DNA from: an uncultured Carboxylicivirga sp.
Lineage (GTDB): Bacteria > Bacteroidota > Bacteroidia > Bacteroidales > Marinilabiliaceae
Length of the DNA stretch: 64,000 bases
NCBI RefSeq assembly: GCF_963668385.1
Contig: NZ_OY764327.1
Coordinates: 1,984,001 to 2,048,000, forward strand
Direction of reading: 5' to 3'
Shown: piece by piece, positions 46,625 through 55,753 of the stretch
Layout of the letters: the number at the start of each line of letters is the position of its first letter
Numbering within the stretch: the stretch's first letter is position 1
Notes under the pieces: model-generated
Databases searched by the model: none
Seen by the model: only the letters and a program-made list of their open reading frames with translations
What the model was told of the DNA's origin: nothing
Translations under genes and position numbers: made by a program

Positions 46625-47665
46625 TTATTTGGTATAAACTCTGTTTTCCTGTTCGGCTACTCTGATAAAGGTAGTACGTTTGGTTAACTCTTTTAGTTTT
46701 GAGGCTCCAACATAAGTACAGGTACTTCGTACTCCGCCTAAAATATCCTGAATGGTATTTTCAACCGGGCCACGGTATTCAACTTCAACTGTTTTGCCTT
46801 CGCTGGCGCGGTATTCAGCTACACCACCAGCATGTTTTTTCATGGCTGTAGATGAACTCATTCCGTAAAATTGTTTGAATTTCTTACCATCATGTTCAAC
46901 TACTTCACCGCCACTTTCGTCGTGTCCGGCAAGCATACCACCTAACATAACAAAGTCGGCACCGGCACCAAAAGCCTTCGATACATCGCCGGGAGTAGCG
47001 CATCCTCCATCACTAATGATTTGGCCACCTAAGCCGTGGGCTGCATCAGCACATTCGATAATTGCAGATAGTTGAGGATAACCAACACCCGTTTTAACTC
47101 GAGTAGTACAAACCGAACCTGGGCCAATTCCAACTTTAATAATATCTGCCCCAGCTAAAATTAACTCTTCAACCATTTCGCCTGTAACAACATTTCCGGC
47201 CAATATGGTCATTGTTGGAAATTGCTTACGTGTTTGTTTTACAAATTCAACAAAATGCTCAGAGTAACCATTGGCAACATCAATACAGATAAACTCCAAT
47301 TTTGGATGTACATCAATTACTTTTGATATTTTTTCTAAATCCTTTTCTCCGGTTCCGGTACTGATAGCAATGTACTTCTCTATATTTTCAGGAGCTGTTT
47401 TAAGAAATTCATCCCACTCTTCGAAGGTGTAGTGTTTATGAATGGCGGTGAAAATATTTTTCTCAGCTAGTTTAATGGCCATTTCAAAAGTACCAACGGT
47501 ATCCATATTGGCTGCCATAATGGGCACTCCTGTCCATTGCTTTTGACTGTTTCTAAATTGAAAGGTTCGATCTAGATTTACCTGAGACCGGCTTTTAAGT
47601 GTTGATCTTTTAGGTCTAAACATAACGTCTTTAAACCCTAATTTAATGTCGTATTCTATTCTCAT
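46625..47665 (-). CDS. guaC: GMP reductase
   Basis: 346 aa, family length. The IMPDH/GMPR barrel shows [11 protein letters not shown] with Cys186, the thioimidate-forming residue that also sits at 186 in E. coli GuaC. Other blocks are A-A-N-M-D-T, D-V-A-N-G-Y, I-S-D-G-G-C and M-L-G-G-M. There is no CBS insert, which separates it from IMP dehydrogenase. It reduces GMP to IMP with NADPH for purine interconversion. Confidence 0.95.
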   Translation of the reverse strand: MRIEYDIKLGFKDVMFRPKRSTLKSRSQVNLDRTFQFRNSQKQWTGVPIMAANMDTVGTFEMAIKLAEKNIFTAIHKHYTFEEWDEFLKTAPENIEKYIAISTGTGEKDLEKISKVIDVHPKLEFICIDVANGYSEHFVEFVKQTRKQFPTMTILAGNVVTGEMVEELILAGADIIKVGIGPGSVCTTRVKTGVGYPQLSAIIECADAAHGLGGQIISDGGCATPGDVSKAFGAGADFVMLGGMLAGHDESGGEVVEHDGKKFKQFYGMSSSTAMKKHAGGVAEYRASEGKTVEVEYRGPVENTIQDILGGVRSTCTYVGASKLKELTKRTTFIRVAEQENRVYTK

Positions 47666-47737
47666 ATCAATTCTACTTTAAGCCTAAAAGTAGCTAATTA
47701 TGAGAAGTAATAGAATCGATGTGCTGATGAATCGAAT

Positions 47738-47763
47738 AAAAAAAGGGCCTTAGCCCTTTTTTT
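47738..47763 (-). terminator. Bidirectional-type terminator after the nitroreductase
   Basis: AAAAAAAGGGC and GCCCTTTTTTT form a perfect 11-bp stem with loop CTTA. On the minus strand it directly overlaps the end of the nitroreductase gene and separates it from guaC. Confidence 0.85.
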
Positions 47764-48391
47764 AGTATTTAATAACCATTTGATCAATTGGTTTGCGAAC
47801 TTTTGCGAGGTGTTGGTATTTATCATCTTCCGATCTAAATCCAACAGCCGCCATCACCATTGAAGTTAGGTTTTTTTCTTTTAATCCTAATATCTCGTCG
47901 AATTGTTCATGATCGAATCCTTCCATTGGGCATGCATCAATCTGATTGATAGCACATGTGGTTAAAAGTTGTCCCAGGGCAATGTAGGTTTGTTTACCTG
48001 CCCAATCAATTCTTTGTTGATCCGATAGTTTTTCAATAGCACCTTTCATCATGTTTGAATAGTCAGCTAATGATGCTGTTGGAATTTCTCTTACATTCGA
48101 AACCAATTCAATAAATGCATCGATATCTGTATTTGATAAATTGGTTTTGGCAGTAAATATGATTATTTGCGAAGCATCGGTTAATTGAGGTTGTCCCCAA
48201 GCTGCAGCCTTTAATTTTTCTCTTATTTCTGGGTTTTCAACCAAAATAATCTGATAAGGTTGTAATCCGTACGAAGAGGCTGAAAGGTTGGTGGCTACCA
48301 AAATCAATTCTAATTGTTCAGTACTTAATTTTTTAGAATTATCGAATTGCTTTGTAGCATAGCGCCAGTTGAGTTGTTTTATCAGGTCCAT
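47762..48391 (-). CDS. NfsB-like NAD(P)H-dependent nitroreductase
   Basis: 209 aa FMN-dependent nitroreductase fold. The N-terminal R-Y-A-T-K-Q-F-D is the FMN phosphate-binding motif, followed by L-Q-P-Y-Q-I-I-L-V, W-A-G-K-Q-T-Y-I-A-L-G, C-P-M-E-G-F-D and L-G-L-K-E-K-N. The closest characterised type is E. coli NfsB/dihydropteridine reductase. The physiological substrate is unknown. It is a single gene with its own terminator. Confidence 0.9.
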   Translation of the reverse strand: MDLIKQLNWRYATKQFDNSKKLSTEQLELILVATNLSASSYGLQPYQIILVENPEIREKLKAAAWGQPQLTDASQIIIFTAKTNLSNTDIDAFIELVSNVREIPTASLADYSNMMKGAIEKLSDQQRIDWAGKQTYIALGQLLTTCAINQIDACPMEGFDHEQFDEILGLKEKNLTSMVMAAVGFRSEDDKYQHLAKVRKPIDQMVIKY

Positions 48392-48521
48392 TTTTAAATT
48401 TGTTTTTGCTTAAAACATCTATTCAATAAAAATGTTTGATGTGTGCTTTTATTTATGTGATTAATGAGTTTGAGTATAAAAAGTCAATAACTAAATTCGC
48501 ACTCTAAGATAGAGTAATTAA

Positions 48522-51500
48522 TTGGCTAGTATACAGCTAAATTTGGTTAAGAAGTTGGGGGTTAATAAATATTATACTACAGAAATAAAAGTATTATTTC
48601 TCCTCTTGTTTATTGTGTTTTTTTTATCAATAAGTAAGGGGCAGGAAAGAAAATATACTGTTGAAAATTATACGACAAATCAAGGGCTGTCGCAAAGTAC
48701 TGTTTCTGCGGTTTATAAAGATCATCGTGGATTTATCTGGATTGGTACTGACGATGGCTTAAACCGTTTTGATGGTATAGATGTGACTGTATTTGGCGCT
48801 ATTGATAATGACTCGGATGGCTTAAAGAATTCGGCAATAAGTGGCATCGTAGAAGACCTAAAACACGATAAATTATATTTAGGTACGAGTGGAGGAGGAT
48901 TGTATGTTTTCGATCCGGTTGAAGAGTCTTTTACAAACTTTAAGCAGAGCGACAGCTGTTCAATATTATCTGATTTTATTTATAATCTGCAAATTGATAA
49001 GGATGGTGTTATTTGGATTGCTACTTCTAAAGGGATTACAGCATATGATACCAATTCCCGCACCTTTAAAAATTATGCAACTAATAGATGTCAAAATGAT
49101 GAAGTAAAAGAGGCTTTTCCGCTATATGTTTGTATTTCATCGAATAATGAAGTGTGGATGGCAACCTATGGTCAAGGTATTGTTAAGCTGGACAAGAATG
49201 GACATCAGCATAAACACTATTTGAATAATTATAATAAATCAAAGCAGTATGAAACCAATCTGGTATATTGTATTAAGGAGATAGATGACAATAGTTTGCT
49301 TTTAGGCACAGATAATGGGAGTTATAAATTTAATAAGAATACTGGGAAATTTGAACTTTACGCATTGGAAGGAAAATCGGTAACTTCTATATGCAAGCAA
49401 AATAATGGTGAGTTTTGGATGGGAACTCAATCAAATGGTATATATCACTTCCATCCTAGTGGACAGTTTGATCATTGGTTAAACAATAAATTTGATCTAT
49501 ACTCTATCCCCGATAATTTTATTACAACATTATATATCGATGACTCCAACATATTATGGGCTGGGACAAAATCGAATGGACTTATTAAAATGCCATTGAC
49601 TCTTAATTTATTTACACATTATTACGATGTACCTAATAAAAATTCAATTAATGGTAGCGGTGTATTTGCTCTTGATCAGGATGTACTTGGTAATGTATGG
49701 ATAGGTACGGATGAGGGTATTACTAAATGGTATATGAAAGAAAATCGGTTCGAAAAAATCGATTTGTTTGGTAATGAAAAAGACTCTCCGGTTTGGAGTA
49801 TATTATGTGATCCTATAGGTATCGTATGGATCGGTACATCTCGTGGATTAATAAAGTATGATACTATAACCGATAAAGTTAAAGTGTATACCAATAAGTT
49901 AGACGATCCATCAACATTATCTAGTAATGAAGTGTATGCTATCGAGAGAGATGCTCATGATAGGTTATGGCTTGGGACGAATTTTGGCTTGTGCCGGATG
50001 GATGAAGAAACAGAACAATTTAAAATTTATCAGAAGGATACCTTATCTAGAGGTCTTGTTAGTAATTTAATTTGGGATATTGAATGCGATAGTAAAGGCC
50101 GCTTGTGGGTAGGTACAGATGAAGGCCTAAACTTATATGACTATACTTCCGATCATTTTACTATTATAAAACATGAAGAAAATAATATAAATTCAATAAG
50201 TAGCGATAGAATTAACTCAATATGTGAAGGTGATAATAATAAAATCTGGGTATGTACCGATAAAGGTATTGATGCTTTAGAAGAAGACTTAACTGTTTCG
50301 AAACATTATAGCGAGTTGGATGGCTTAATTAATGGATATGTATATGCTGCATTTGAAGAGGGAAACTTCTTATGGTATACTTCCAATCGAGGTATAAGCC
50401 GGATTAATTTAAAAACCGACGCAATTTTAAACTTTGATGAGAGTAATGGTATTCAGTCAAATGAGTTTAATCCTTCAGCTATTAAATTATTTGATGGAAG
50501 CATATTGGTTGGTGGGGTGAATGGGATGAATCAATTTCACCCTGATAGTTTGAAAAGATCGAAGAAAGAACCACCAATATATTTTACAGGATTGTACTTA
50601 TACGATCATGATGGATCGATCCGAGATGCACGAAAACGGGATAATGTTTTTATTCGAAGTTCGTTAGTTTCTGCCTCACAAATTAAATTGTCGTACGATG
50701 AAAGTTACTTTTCACTTTCATTTGCAGCATTGGACTATAAAAACCCACAAAAGCTAGAGTATTTCTATCGTTTAAAGCCAAGCTTTGATAACTGGATACC
50801 ATTAAAAGACGAAAGGCATTTAAGTTTTATTGATTTAGCTCCAGGAGACTATGATTTGGAAATTCGTTCAACGAATTCAGATGGTTATTTATGTAGTAAC
50901 ACTAAACATGTTGAAATAATTGTAACTCCGCCGTTTTGGAAAACTAATTGGTTTGTGACTATTGGAGTAATATTAGGAGTATTTTTAATATTTGTATATG
51001 TGAAATACAGAATTAAAAAAATACGTAATGAAAAGCTTACACTAGAAGAGAAGATTACAAAACGAACCCATGATTTAAGTGTACAACGAAATATTGCTAA
51101 CAAACAACGCGATGAAATTGCAAAACAGAAGGAGCAACTTTTAGATGCAGCCATGTTGTTGGAAACAAAAGTTAAAGAACGAACAACAGAGTTGGAGAAG
51201 GCTAAAATTGCAGCAGAAGAGTCGGATAGACTGAAGTCTGCTTTTCTTTCAAATATGAGTCATGAAATCCGTACTCCAATGAATGCGATTATTGGGTTTT
51301 CTGATTTATTGTTAGATGCATCGCTTAATCCAATGGAGCGTTTAGAATATGCCAGTATGATTAAGTCAAATGGTGATGAACTATTAAATCTTTTGAATGA
51401 CATTATTGATATTTCAATGATAGAATCGGAACAGATTACTACTGAAGTCACAAAGTTCTCAGTTAATAATGCGATGAATGAAGTTTATTATTCTTTTCTA

Positions 51501-51911
51501 ACATCTAAATATTTGGTTGATAAAGATGAATTAGAACTTCAAATTAAAATGCCGGATTCCGAATTAATGATTGCTTCTGATGTATTTCGATTAAAGCAGA
51601 TATTAAAAAATTTAGTGAGTAATGCTTTAAAGTTTACAAATCAAGGATATGTAAGGATGGGGTATGAGGTTGCCGATGGGTTTGTTAAGTTCTTTGTGGA
51701 AGACACAGGTATTGGAATTGATGAGGCTCATAAAAGAGTGGTTTTCGAGCGATTTTTAAAAGTTAAAAACGATGTTAGTAACTTATATCGAGGAAATGGC
51801 CTTGGGTTGACAATATCTAAAAATCTGGTCGAACTTTTAGGGGGAACCATTAGTCTGCATTCGGTAGAAGGCAAAGGTTCTTGCTTTTATTTCAAAATAC
51901 CTCTCAATTAA
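48522..51911 (+). CDS. Propeller/Y_Y_Y sensor histidine kinase (no receiver domain)
   Basis: 1129 aa. The only starts are TTG codons (48522, 48543, 48555), so the exact N-terminus is uncertain; the signal/anchor [14 protein letters not shown] follows. Next come ~12 propeller repeats (I-W-I-G-T-D-x-G-L), a Y_Y_Y domain (~745-800), one TM (~815-835), a coiled coil, HisKA with H914 (N-M-S-H-E-I-R-T-P), and HATPase_c with D-T-G-I-G-I-D and G-L-G-L-T. The protein stops after the ATPase, so it lacks the receiver and AraC domains of full hybrid regulators and needs a separate response regulator. None is adjacent. It has the same layout as the gene at 1-2775. Confidence 0.9.
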   Translation: MASIQLNLVKKLGVNKYYTTEIKVLFLLLFIVFFLSISKGQERKYTVENYTTNQGLSQSTVSAVYKDHRGFIWIGTDDGLNRFDGIDVTVFGAIDNDSDGLKNSAISGIVEDLKHDKLYLGTSGGGLYVFDPVEESFTNFKQSDSCSILSDFIYNLQIDKDGVIWIATSKGITAYDTNSRTFKNYATNRCQNDEVKEAFPLYVCISSNNEVWMATYGQGIVKLDKNGHQHKHYLNNYNKSKQYETNLVYCIKEIDDNSLLLGTDNGSYKFNKNTGKFELYALEGKSVTSICKQNNGEFWMGTQSNGIYHFHPSGQFDHWLNNKFDLYSIPDNFITTLYIDDSNILWAGTKSNGLIKMPLTLNLFTHYYDVPNKNSINGSGVFALDQDVLGNVWIGTDEGITKWYMKENRFEKIDLFGNEKDSPVWSILCDPIGIVWIGTSRGLIKYDTITDKVKVYTNKLDDPSTLSSNEVYAIERDAHDRLWLGTNFGLCRMDEETEQFKIYQKDTLSRGLVSNLIWDIECDSKGRLWVGTDEGLNLYDYTSDHFTIIKHEENNINSISSDRINSICEGDNNKIWVCTDKGIDALEEDLTVSKHYSELDGLINGYVYAAFEEGNFLWYTSNRGISRINLKTDAILNFDESNGIQSNEFNPSAIKLFDGSILVGGVNGMNQFHPDSLKRSKKEPPIYFTGLYLYDHDGSIRDARKRDNVFIRSSLVSASQIKLSYDESYFSLSFAALDYKNPQKLEYFYRLKPSFDNWIPLKDERHLSFIDLAPGDYDLEIRSTNSDGYLCSNTKHVEIIVTPPFWKTNWFVTIGVILGVFLIFVYVKYRIKKIRNEKLTLEEKITKRTHDLSVQRNIANKQRDEIAKQKEQLLDAAMLLETKVKERTTELEKAKIAAEESDRLKSAFLSNMSHEIRTPMNAIIGFSDLLLDASLNPMERLEYASMIKSNGDELLNLLNDIIDISMIESEQITTEVTKFSVNNAMNEVYYSFLTSKYLVDKDELELQIKMPDSELMIASDVFRLKQILKNLVSNALKFTNQGYVRMGYEVADGFVKFFVEDTGIGIDEAHKRVVFERFLKVKNDVSNLYRGNGLGLTISKNLVELLGGTISLHSVEGKGSCFYFKIPLN

Positions 51912-52407
51912 TTTCTTCAGAATTCAGGTGAAGTTCTGTTCCTGATTTTATTTCGTGTATTACAAACGAACTTTGTACATTACCTATATTATTTACCGAA
52001 GCTAATTTGTTGTAAACAAAATGATGGTAGCTTTCCATATCTTCTGTTATTACTTTAAGAGTGTAGTCAAACATTCCGGCTATATGATGGCACTCCAAAA
52101 CTTCGGGTAGTTGAACAATGCTCGATTCAAAATCTCGTATCATATCATGCGAATGCTCTTTTAGTGAAACGTTACAAAAAGCTACTAATCGTTTTCCCAC
52201 TTTTTCTTTGTTGATAATTGCAACGTATTTCTCTATAATTCCCGTCCTTTCTAGTCTTTTTATTCTTTCAAATACAGGAGTTGTACTCAAACTCAGATGA
52301 TGTGCCAATTGTTTTGTGGTCATTTTAGCATCTTTTTGCAAGAGCATGATTAGCTTTTTATCAGTTGAATCCAGGATAATTGCAGAAGATTTTTCTTTGG
52401 GTCTCAT
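51904..52407 (-). CDS. Lrp/AsnC family transcriptional regulator
   Basis: 167 aa. The N-terminal HTH (~12-60: [30 protein letters not shown]) is followed by the ligand-binding RAM domain. It is divergent from the PLP enzyme gene (123-bp gap), an arrangement typical of Lrp-type control of amino-acid catabolism. Its 3' end overlaps the convergent kinase gene by 8 bp. Confidence 0.92.
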   Translation of the reverse strand: MRPKEKSSAIILDSTDKKLIMLLQKDAKMTTKQLAHHLSLSTTPVFERIKRLERTGIIEKYVAIINKEKVGKRLVAFCNVSLKEHSHDMIRDFESSIVQLPEVLECHHIAGMFDYTLKVITEDMESYHHFVYNKLASVNNIGNVQSSFVIHEIKSGTELHLNSEEIN

Positions 52408-52530
52408 ATAATAATGCGCAAAAAGAATAAAAAACTATAAATAATTCTAAATATAGAAATAAAAACCAATAAAATAAACTAGTGTGGTTAATAAAACTAC
52501 TTAATCTTAACTTGTATGAAAAATTAGACT

Positions 52531-53808
52531 ATGAAAAAAGGAAAACTATATCCTGAGAGTTTGATGATGAGTTTAGGTTATGATGCTCATAAACATCAGG
52601 GCGCAGCAAAATGTCCAATATATCAAACATCCACTTTCGTTTTTAACAATTGTGAGGAAGGAAAAGCCTTTTTTGAATTAGCGTATGGTTTACGCGACAA
52701 ACAGGAAGGAGAAGAGATGGGTATGATCTATTCACGTTTAGACCATCCTAATATGAATATTCTTGAAAAGCGTTTGTCAGCTTGGGATGGAGCAGAATCT
52801 GGAGCTTTTTTTTCTAGTGGAATGGCAGCTATTTCTACTACAATTTTAACTTTTGTAAAGCCTGGCGATGTTCTACTTTTTTCGTCACCGGTTTATGGAG
52901 GAACTGATCATTTTATACATCATGTTCTTCCGCAGTTTAATATAGGAATTGTAGGTTTTGTTAAAGGCGAAAAAGAGGAGACCATTATCGAGCGTGTTGA
53001 AAAAGTATATCCGGGTAAACAGCCTGCAATGATATATGTTGAAACTCCTGGGAATCCAACTAATTCATTGATCGATATAGAAATGATATCGCGTGTTTCA
53101 AAGTATTTTAGTTCTTCTGATAGCAAATGTATCTGTGCGGTTGATAACACCTTTTTAGGACCTGTTTTTCAACATCCCATTCAATTTGGAGCTGATTTGG
53201 TAATCTATTCGGCTACGAAGTTTATTGGAGGTCATAGCGATGTTATTGCAGGAGCTTGTGTTGGATCTGATAATTTAATTAGTCAGGTAAAAGGAATGCG
53301 CACCTTCTTTGGAAGTCAATTAGATCCGAACTCCTCTTGGTTGCTGCAACGTAGTCTCGAAACTGTGAAAATCAGGATGGAAGCTCAGGCGAAAAGTGCA
53401 CAAAAAATTGCAAATTATCTCAAGAATCATCCGTTGGTAGAAAAAATACACTATCTTGGCTCTCTGGAAAATGACTCTGATTTGAAAGAAATCTTCGATA
53501 AGCAGTGCCTTTCAGCTGGTTCGATGATAGCTTTCGAAATTACTGGCGGCGAGAAAGAAGCTTTTTTGTTTTTGAATAGCTTGAAATTGTTTAAATTAGC
53601 AGTCAGTTTAGGATCAACCGAAAGTTTAGCAGAGCATCCTGCAACAATGACGCACGTAGACGTATCACCAGAAGATAGGTTAAAATTAGGTATTTCACCA
53701 TCACTGGTCAGACTCAGCATAGGACTGGAAAATCCACAGGATTTGATAGATCAAATAGAAAACGCCTTTGAAGTGGTTAAGAAGGCGAATAGTTCGGCCG
53801 TTTGTTAA
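52531..53808 (+). CDS. Cystathionine gamma-synthase/methionine gamma-lyase family PLP enzyme
   Basis: 425 aa fold-type I PLP enzyme. Schiff-base Lys230 lies in Y-S-A-T-K-F-I-G-G-H, with D205 in A-V-D-N-T-F and Tyr122 in V-Y-G-G-T. In methionine gamma-lyase a Cys sits two residues after this Tyr; here it is Gly124, so true methionine gamma-lyase activity is not assured. S-L-G-S-T-E-S-L-A-E-H-P is the conserved C-terminal block. The likely role is transsulfuration or catabolism of Met/homoserine esters, probably controlled by the divergent Lrp-type regulator. Confidence 0.88.
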   Translation: MKKGKLYPESLMMSLGYDAHKHQGAAKCPIYQTSTFVFNNCEEGKAFFELAYGLRDKQEGEEMGMIYSRLDHPNMNILEKRLSAWDGAESGAFFSSGMAAISTTILTFVKPGDVLLFSSPVYGGTDHFIHHVLPQFNIGIVGFVKGEKEETIIERVEKVYPGKQPAMIYVETPGNPTNSLIDIEMISRVSKYFSSSDSKCICAVDNTFLGPVFQHPIQFGADLVIYSATKFIGGHSDVIAGACVGSDNLISQVKGMRTFFGSQLDPNSSWLLQRSLETVKIRMEAQAKSAQKIANYLKNHPLVEKIHYLGSLENDSDLKEIFDKQCLSAGSMIAFEITGGEKEAFLFLNSLKLFKLAVSLGSTESLAEHPATMTHVDVSPEDRLKLGISPSLVRLSIGLENPQDLIDQIENAFEVVKKANSSAVC

Positions 53809-53847
53809 AATGGCTTGAATTTGGTTTTTATGGTTAATGTTTTGCTA

Positions 53848-53870
53848 AACCCCGCCACGGCGGGGTTTTT
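53848..53870 (+). terminator. Intrinsic terminator after the PLP enzyme gene
   Basis: AACCCCGCC and GGCGGGGTT flank a tiny loop and are followed by a T-run to 53870. It is GC-rich and about 40 nt after the stop codon. Confidence 0.85.
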
Positions 53871-53952
53871 GCAATAAATGTGAGACATTATTTTAAAAAA
53901 GTCCCTAAAAAATTTCTCTTATTATAATTTAATTTAGTAAAATTGCACACTT

Positions 53953-53983
53953 AAAAGTAAACTAAGTACACTAAAATAGTATA
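53953..53983 (+). promoter_or_regulatory. Putative TetR operator 1
   Basis: AAAAGTAAACTA-N11-ATAGTATA, identical in sequence blocks and spacing to 54593-54623. GTAAACTA and TAGTATAC-type ends form an imperfect inverted repeat. It ends 3 nt before the tetR ATG, so binding would block transcription or occlude the start region. Confidence 0.6.
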
Positions 53984-53986
53984 TAA

Positions 53987-54556
53987 ATGGCGAAAGTTGG
54001 TGATTTAGATATAGAAAATCGCGTTTTCGAAACAACAAAGGAGTTGCTAATTAATCAGGGAGTCAAGGGATGGAATATGGACGAACTTTCGGATGCTGTT
54101 GGGGTGTCAAAGCGTACTTTATATAAAATAATAGGTAATAAAGAGGACCTTTTATATAAGGTTACTGAGCAGAATATTACTATTGATATTAAAGAGAAAA
54201 GTGACTTTTTACTTGGCAATTCACCTTATCCCGAACGCTTGAATGGTTTTTGTGAATTTATCACACGTGGATTTGATGAGTTTGTTCTTTTAAATGCCAA
54301 TCATATAGTAAAGGAATATCCAAGAATTGGTTGCGTTGTTGAGAAAGAAAAAGAAAAACTAAATCAGTCTTTTGCTACCTTTTTTACTCTTGGTCAGGAG
54401 CAAGGTTATATTAATAAAGATTTGGATGTTAATATGGTAGCTGTTTTTATTCAAAGTGTTATAACCTACAATATAAGCTTTTGTAAATCCTCTATTGAGT
54501 TTAAAAACAAGGTTTTTCCCGAGTTAGAAATCATTATTAAAGGAATTAAAGTTTAA
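53987..54556 (+). CDS. TetR/AcrR family transcriptional regulator
   Basis: 189 aa. The N-terminal HTH (~12-58) reads V-K-G-W-N-M-D-E-L-S-D-A-V-G-V-S-K-R-T-L-Y-K-I-I-G-N-K-E-D-L-style, a textbook TetR domain. The C-terminal helical domain would bind an inducer, likely a pump substrate. It is the first gene of the RND locus and is followed by a terminator and a second operator-like site, so it should repress both itself and the efflux genes. Confidence 0.92.
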   Translation: MAKVGDLDIENRVFETTKELLINQGVKGWNMDELSDAVGVSKRTLYKIIGNKEDLLYKVTEQNITIDIKEKSDFLLGNSPYPERLNGFCEFITRGFDEFVLLNANHIVKEYPRIGCVVEKEKEKLNQSFATFFTLGQEQGYINKDLDVNMVAVFIQSVITYNISFCKSSIEFKNKVFPELEIIIKGIKV

Positions 54557-54564
54557 ATTCCATC

Positions 54565-54587
54565 ATTGGCTTAAAGCCATTTTTTTA
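54565..54587 (+). terminator. Short terminator after tetR
   Basis: TGGCT and AGCCA pair around a three-base loop and a run of seven T follows. It separates tetR from the separately promoted efflux genes. Confidence 0.6.
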
Positions 54588-54592
54588 TAATC

Positions 54593-54623
54593 AAAAGTAA
54601 ACTAGATAACCGCATATAGTATA
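54593..54623 (+). promoter_or_regulatory. Putative TetR operator 2
   Basis: Same AAAAGTAAACTA-N11-ATAGTATA layout as operator 1; here GTAAACTA and TAGTATAC match as inverted repeats in 7 of 8 positions. A -7-like TAAAATTG follows within about 15 bp, so the site is well placed to control the adaptor-pump operon. Confidence 0.6.
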
Positions 54624-54676
54624 CGGTGTATAAAATTGACAATTTATTAATTACATACATTTATTAATTCAATTCA

Positions 54677-55744
54677 ATGAAGAAGATTAGTTTGATGTTT
54701 ATTCTGGCTTGTTTTGTATGGGCTGGATGTTCGCATTCAAAAAAAGTAGAAAAGAAAATCAGGAGTGTTAAAGTGGCGAAGGTCGTGTCGTTGAACGAAA
54801 GTAGCAATAAGCTTATTTTACCTGCCACCTTAAATGAAAGAAGAGGAGTTGATCTTGCTTTTCGTGTGGGAGGGCCACTTGTAACACTTAATAATATTGT
54901 AGGGGCTTTTGTGAAGAAAGGAGATGTTGTTGCATCAATAGACCAGCGTGATTTTAGTGTTGGATTGGATAAGGCAGAATCGAATTACAAACTTTCGAAA
55001 AAAGAATATGAGCGCTACAAAGAACTGTTAAAGCGTAAAAGTGTATCGCAAAGCATGTTTGACCAAATGGAGGCTCGATATATTTTGGCGAAAGGAAATT
55101 ATGAGGATGCAAAACATGCCTTTGAAGACACCCAGTTAAGAGCTCCTTATTCGGGATATATTGATCGTGTTTATGTTGAGAATTTTCAGAAAGTAGTTCC
55201 TGGTCAGCCTATTGTTTCTTTTATCGATTTATCAAGCTATAAAGTTACGGCCTGGATTTCAAGTGATGATGTAGCTAAAATAGGAGATGATACCCGCTAT
55301 GTTTGTAAAGTTAAAGAAGCAGACAAAACTCTTAGTTTTGATGCTAGTTTTTTGGAATTGGGATCTAAATCTGGTTTCACCAAGCAGTCGTACCCTATTT
55401 CAGTAGTGATCGAAAATACCGATGGAATTAAGTTAAGAGCAGGAACATCTATGCTTTTGGAGTTGTATAATCAAGATGTAAATGAAGGTACTTCCAATGT
55501 AATTCCAGTAACTTCTTTATTTACACATGCGGGTAATACATGTGTTTGGGTATTGAAAAATCAGAAAGTAGAACGTCGTAATATCCACGTTAATCGTGTA
55601 CTGTCTGATAGCGAGGCAGTCGTAAATAAAGGTTTAAGTGAAGGTGAGGTAATTGTAAGTGCCGGTGCCAATTATTTGCAGCAAGGTGAGGAAGTAAAAG
55701 TTTATAAAGGCTTTTCAAAAACGAATAAAGGACGTCAACTCTAG
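54677..55744 (+). CDS. RND efflux periplasmic adaptor lipoprotein
   Basis: 355 aa. A lipoprotein signal ends in V-W-A-G-C, so Cys17 should be acylated. Next come the first lipoyl half (F-R-V-G-G-P-L-V), a coiled-coil hairpin (~95-150), the second lipoyl half (L-R-A-P-Y-S-G-Y-I-D-R-V), a beta-barrel and an MP domain. It joins the inner-membrane pump to the TolC-type channel encoded downstream. It ends 9 nt before the pump gene. Confidence 0.93.
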   Translation: MKKISLMFILACFVWAGCSHSKKVEKKIRSVKVAKVVSLNESSNKLILPATLNERRGVDLAFRVGGPLVTLNNIVGAFVKKGDVVASIDQRDFSVGLDKAESNYKLSKKEYERYKELLKRKSVSQSMFDQMEARYILAKGNYEDAKHAFEDTQLRAPYSGYIDRVYVENFQKVVPGQPIVSFIDLSSYKVTAWISSDDVAKIGDDTRYVCKVKEADKTLSFDASFLELGSKSGFTKQSYPISVVIENTDGIKLRAGTSMLLELYNQDVNEGTSNVIPVTSLFTHAGNTCVWVLKNQKVERRNIHVNRVLSDSEAVVNKGLSEGEVIVSAGANYLQQGEEVKVYKGFSKTNKGRQL

Positions 55745-55753
55745 AAAAATACT

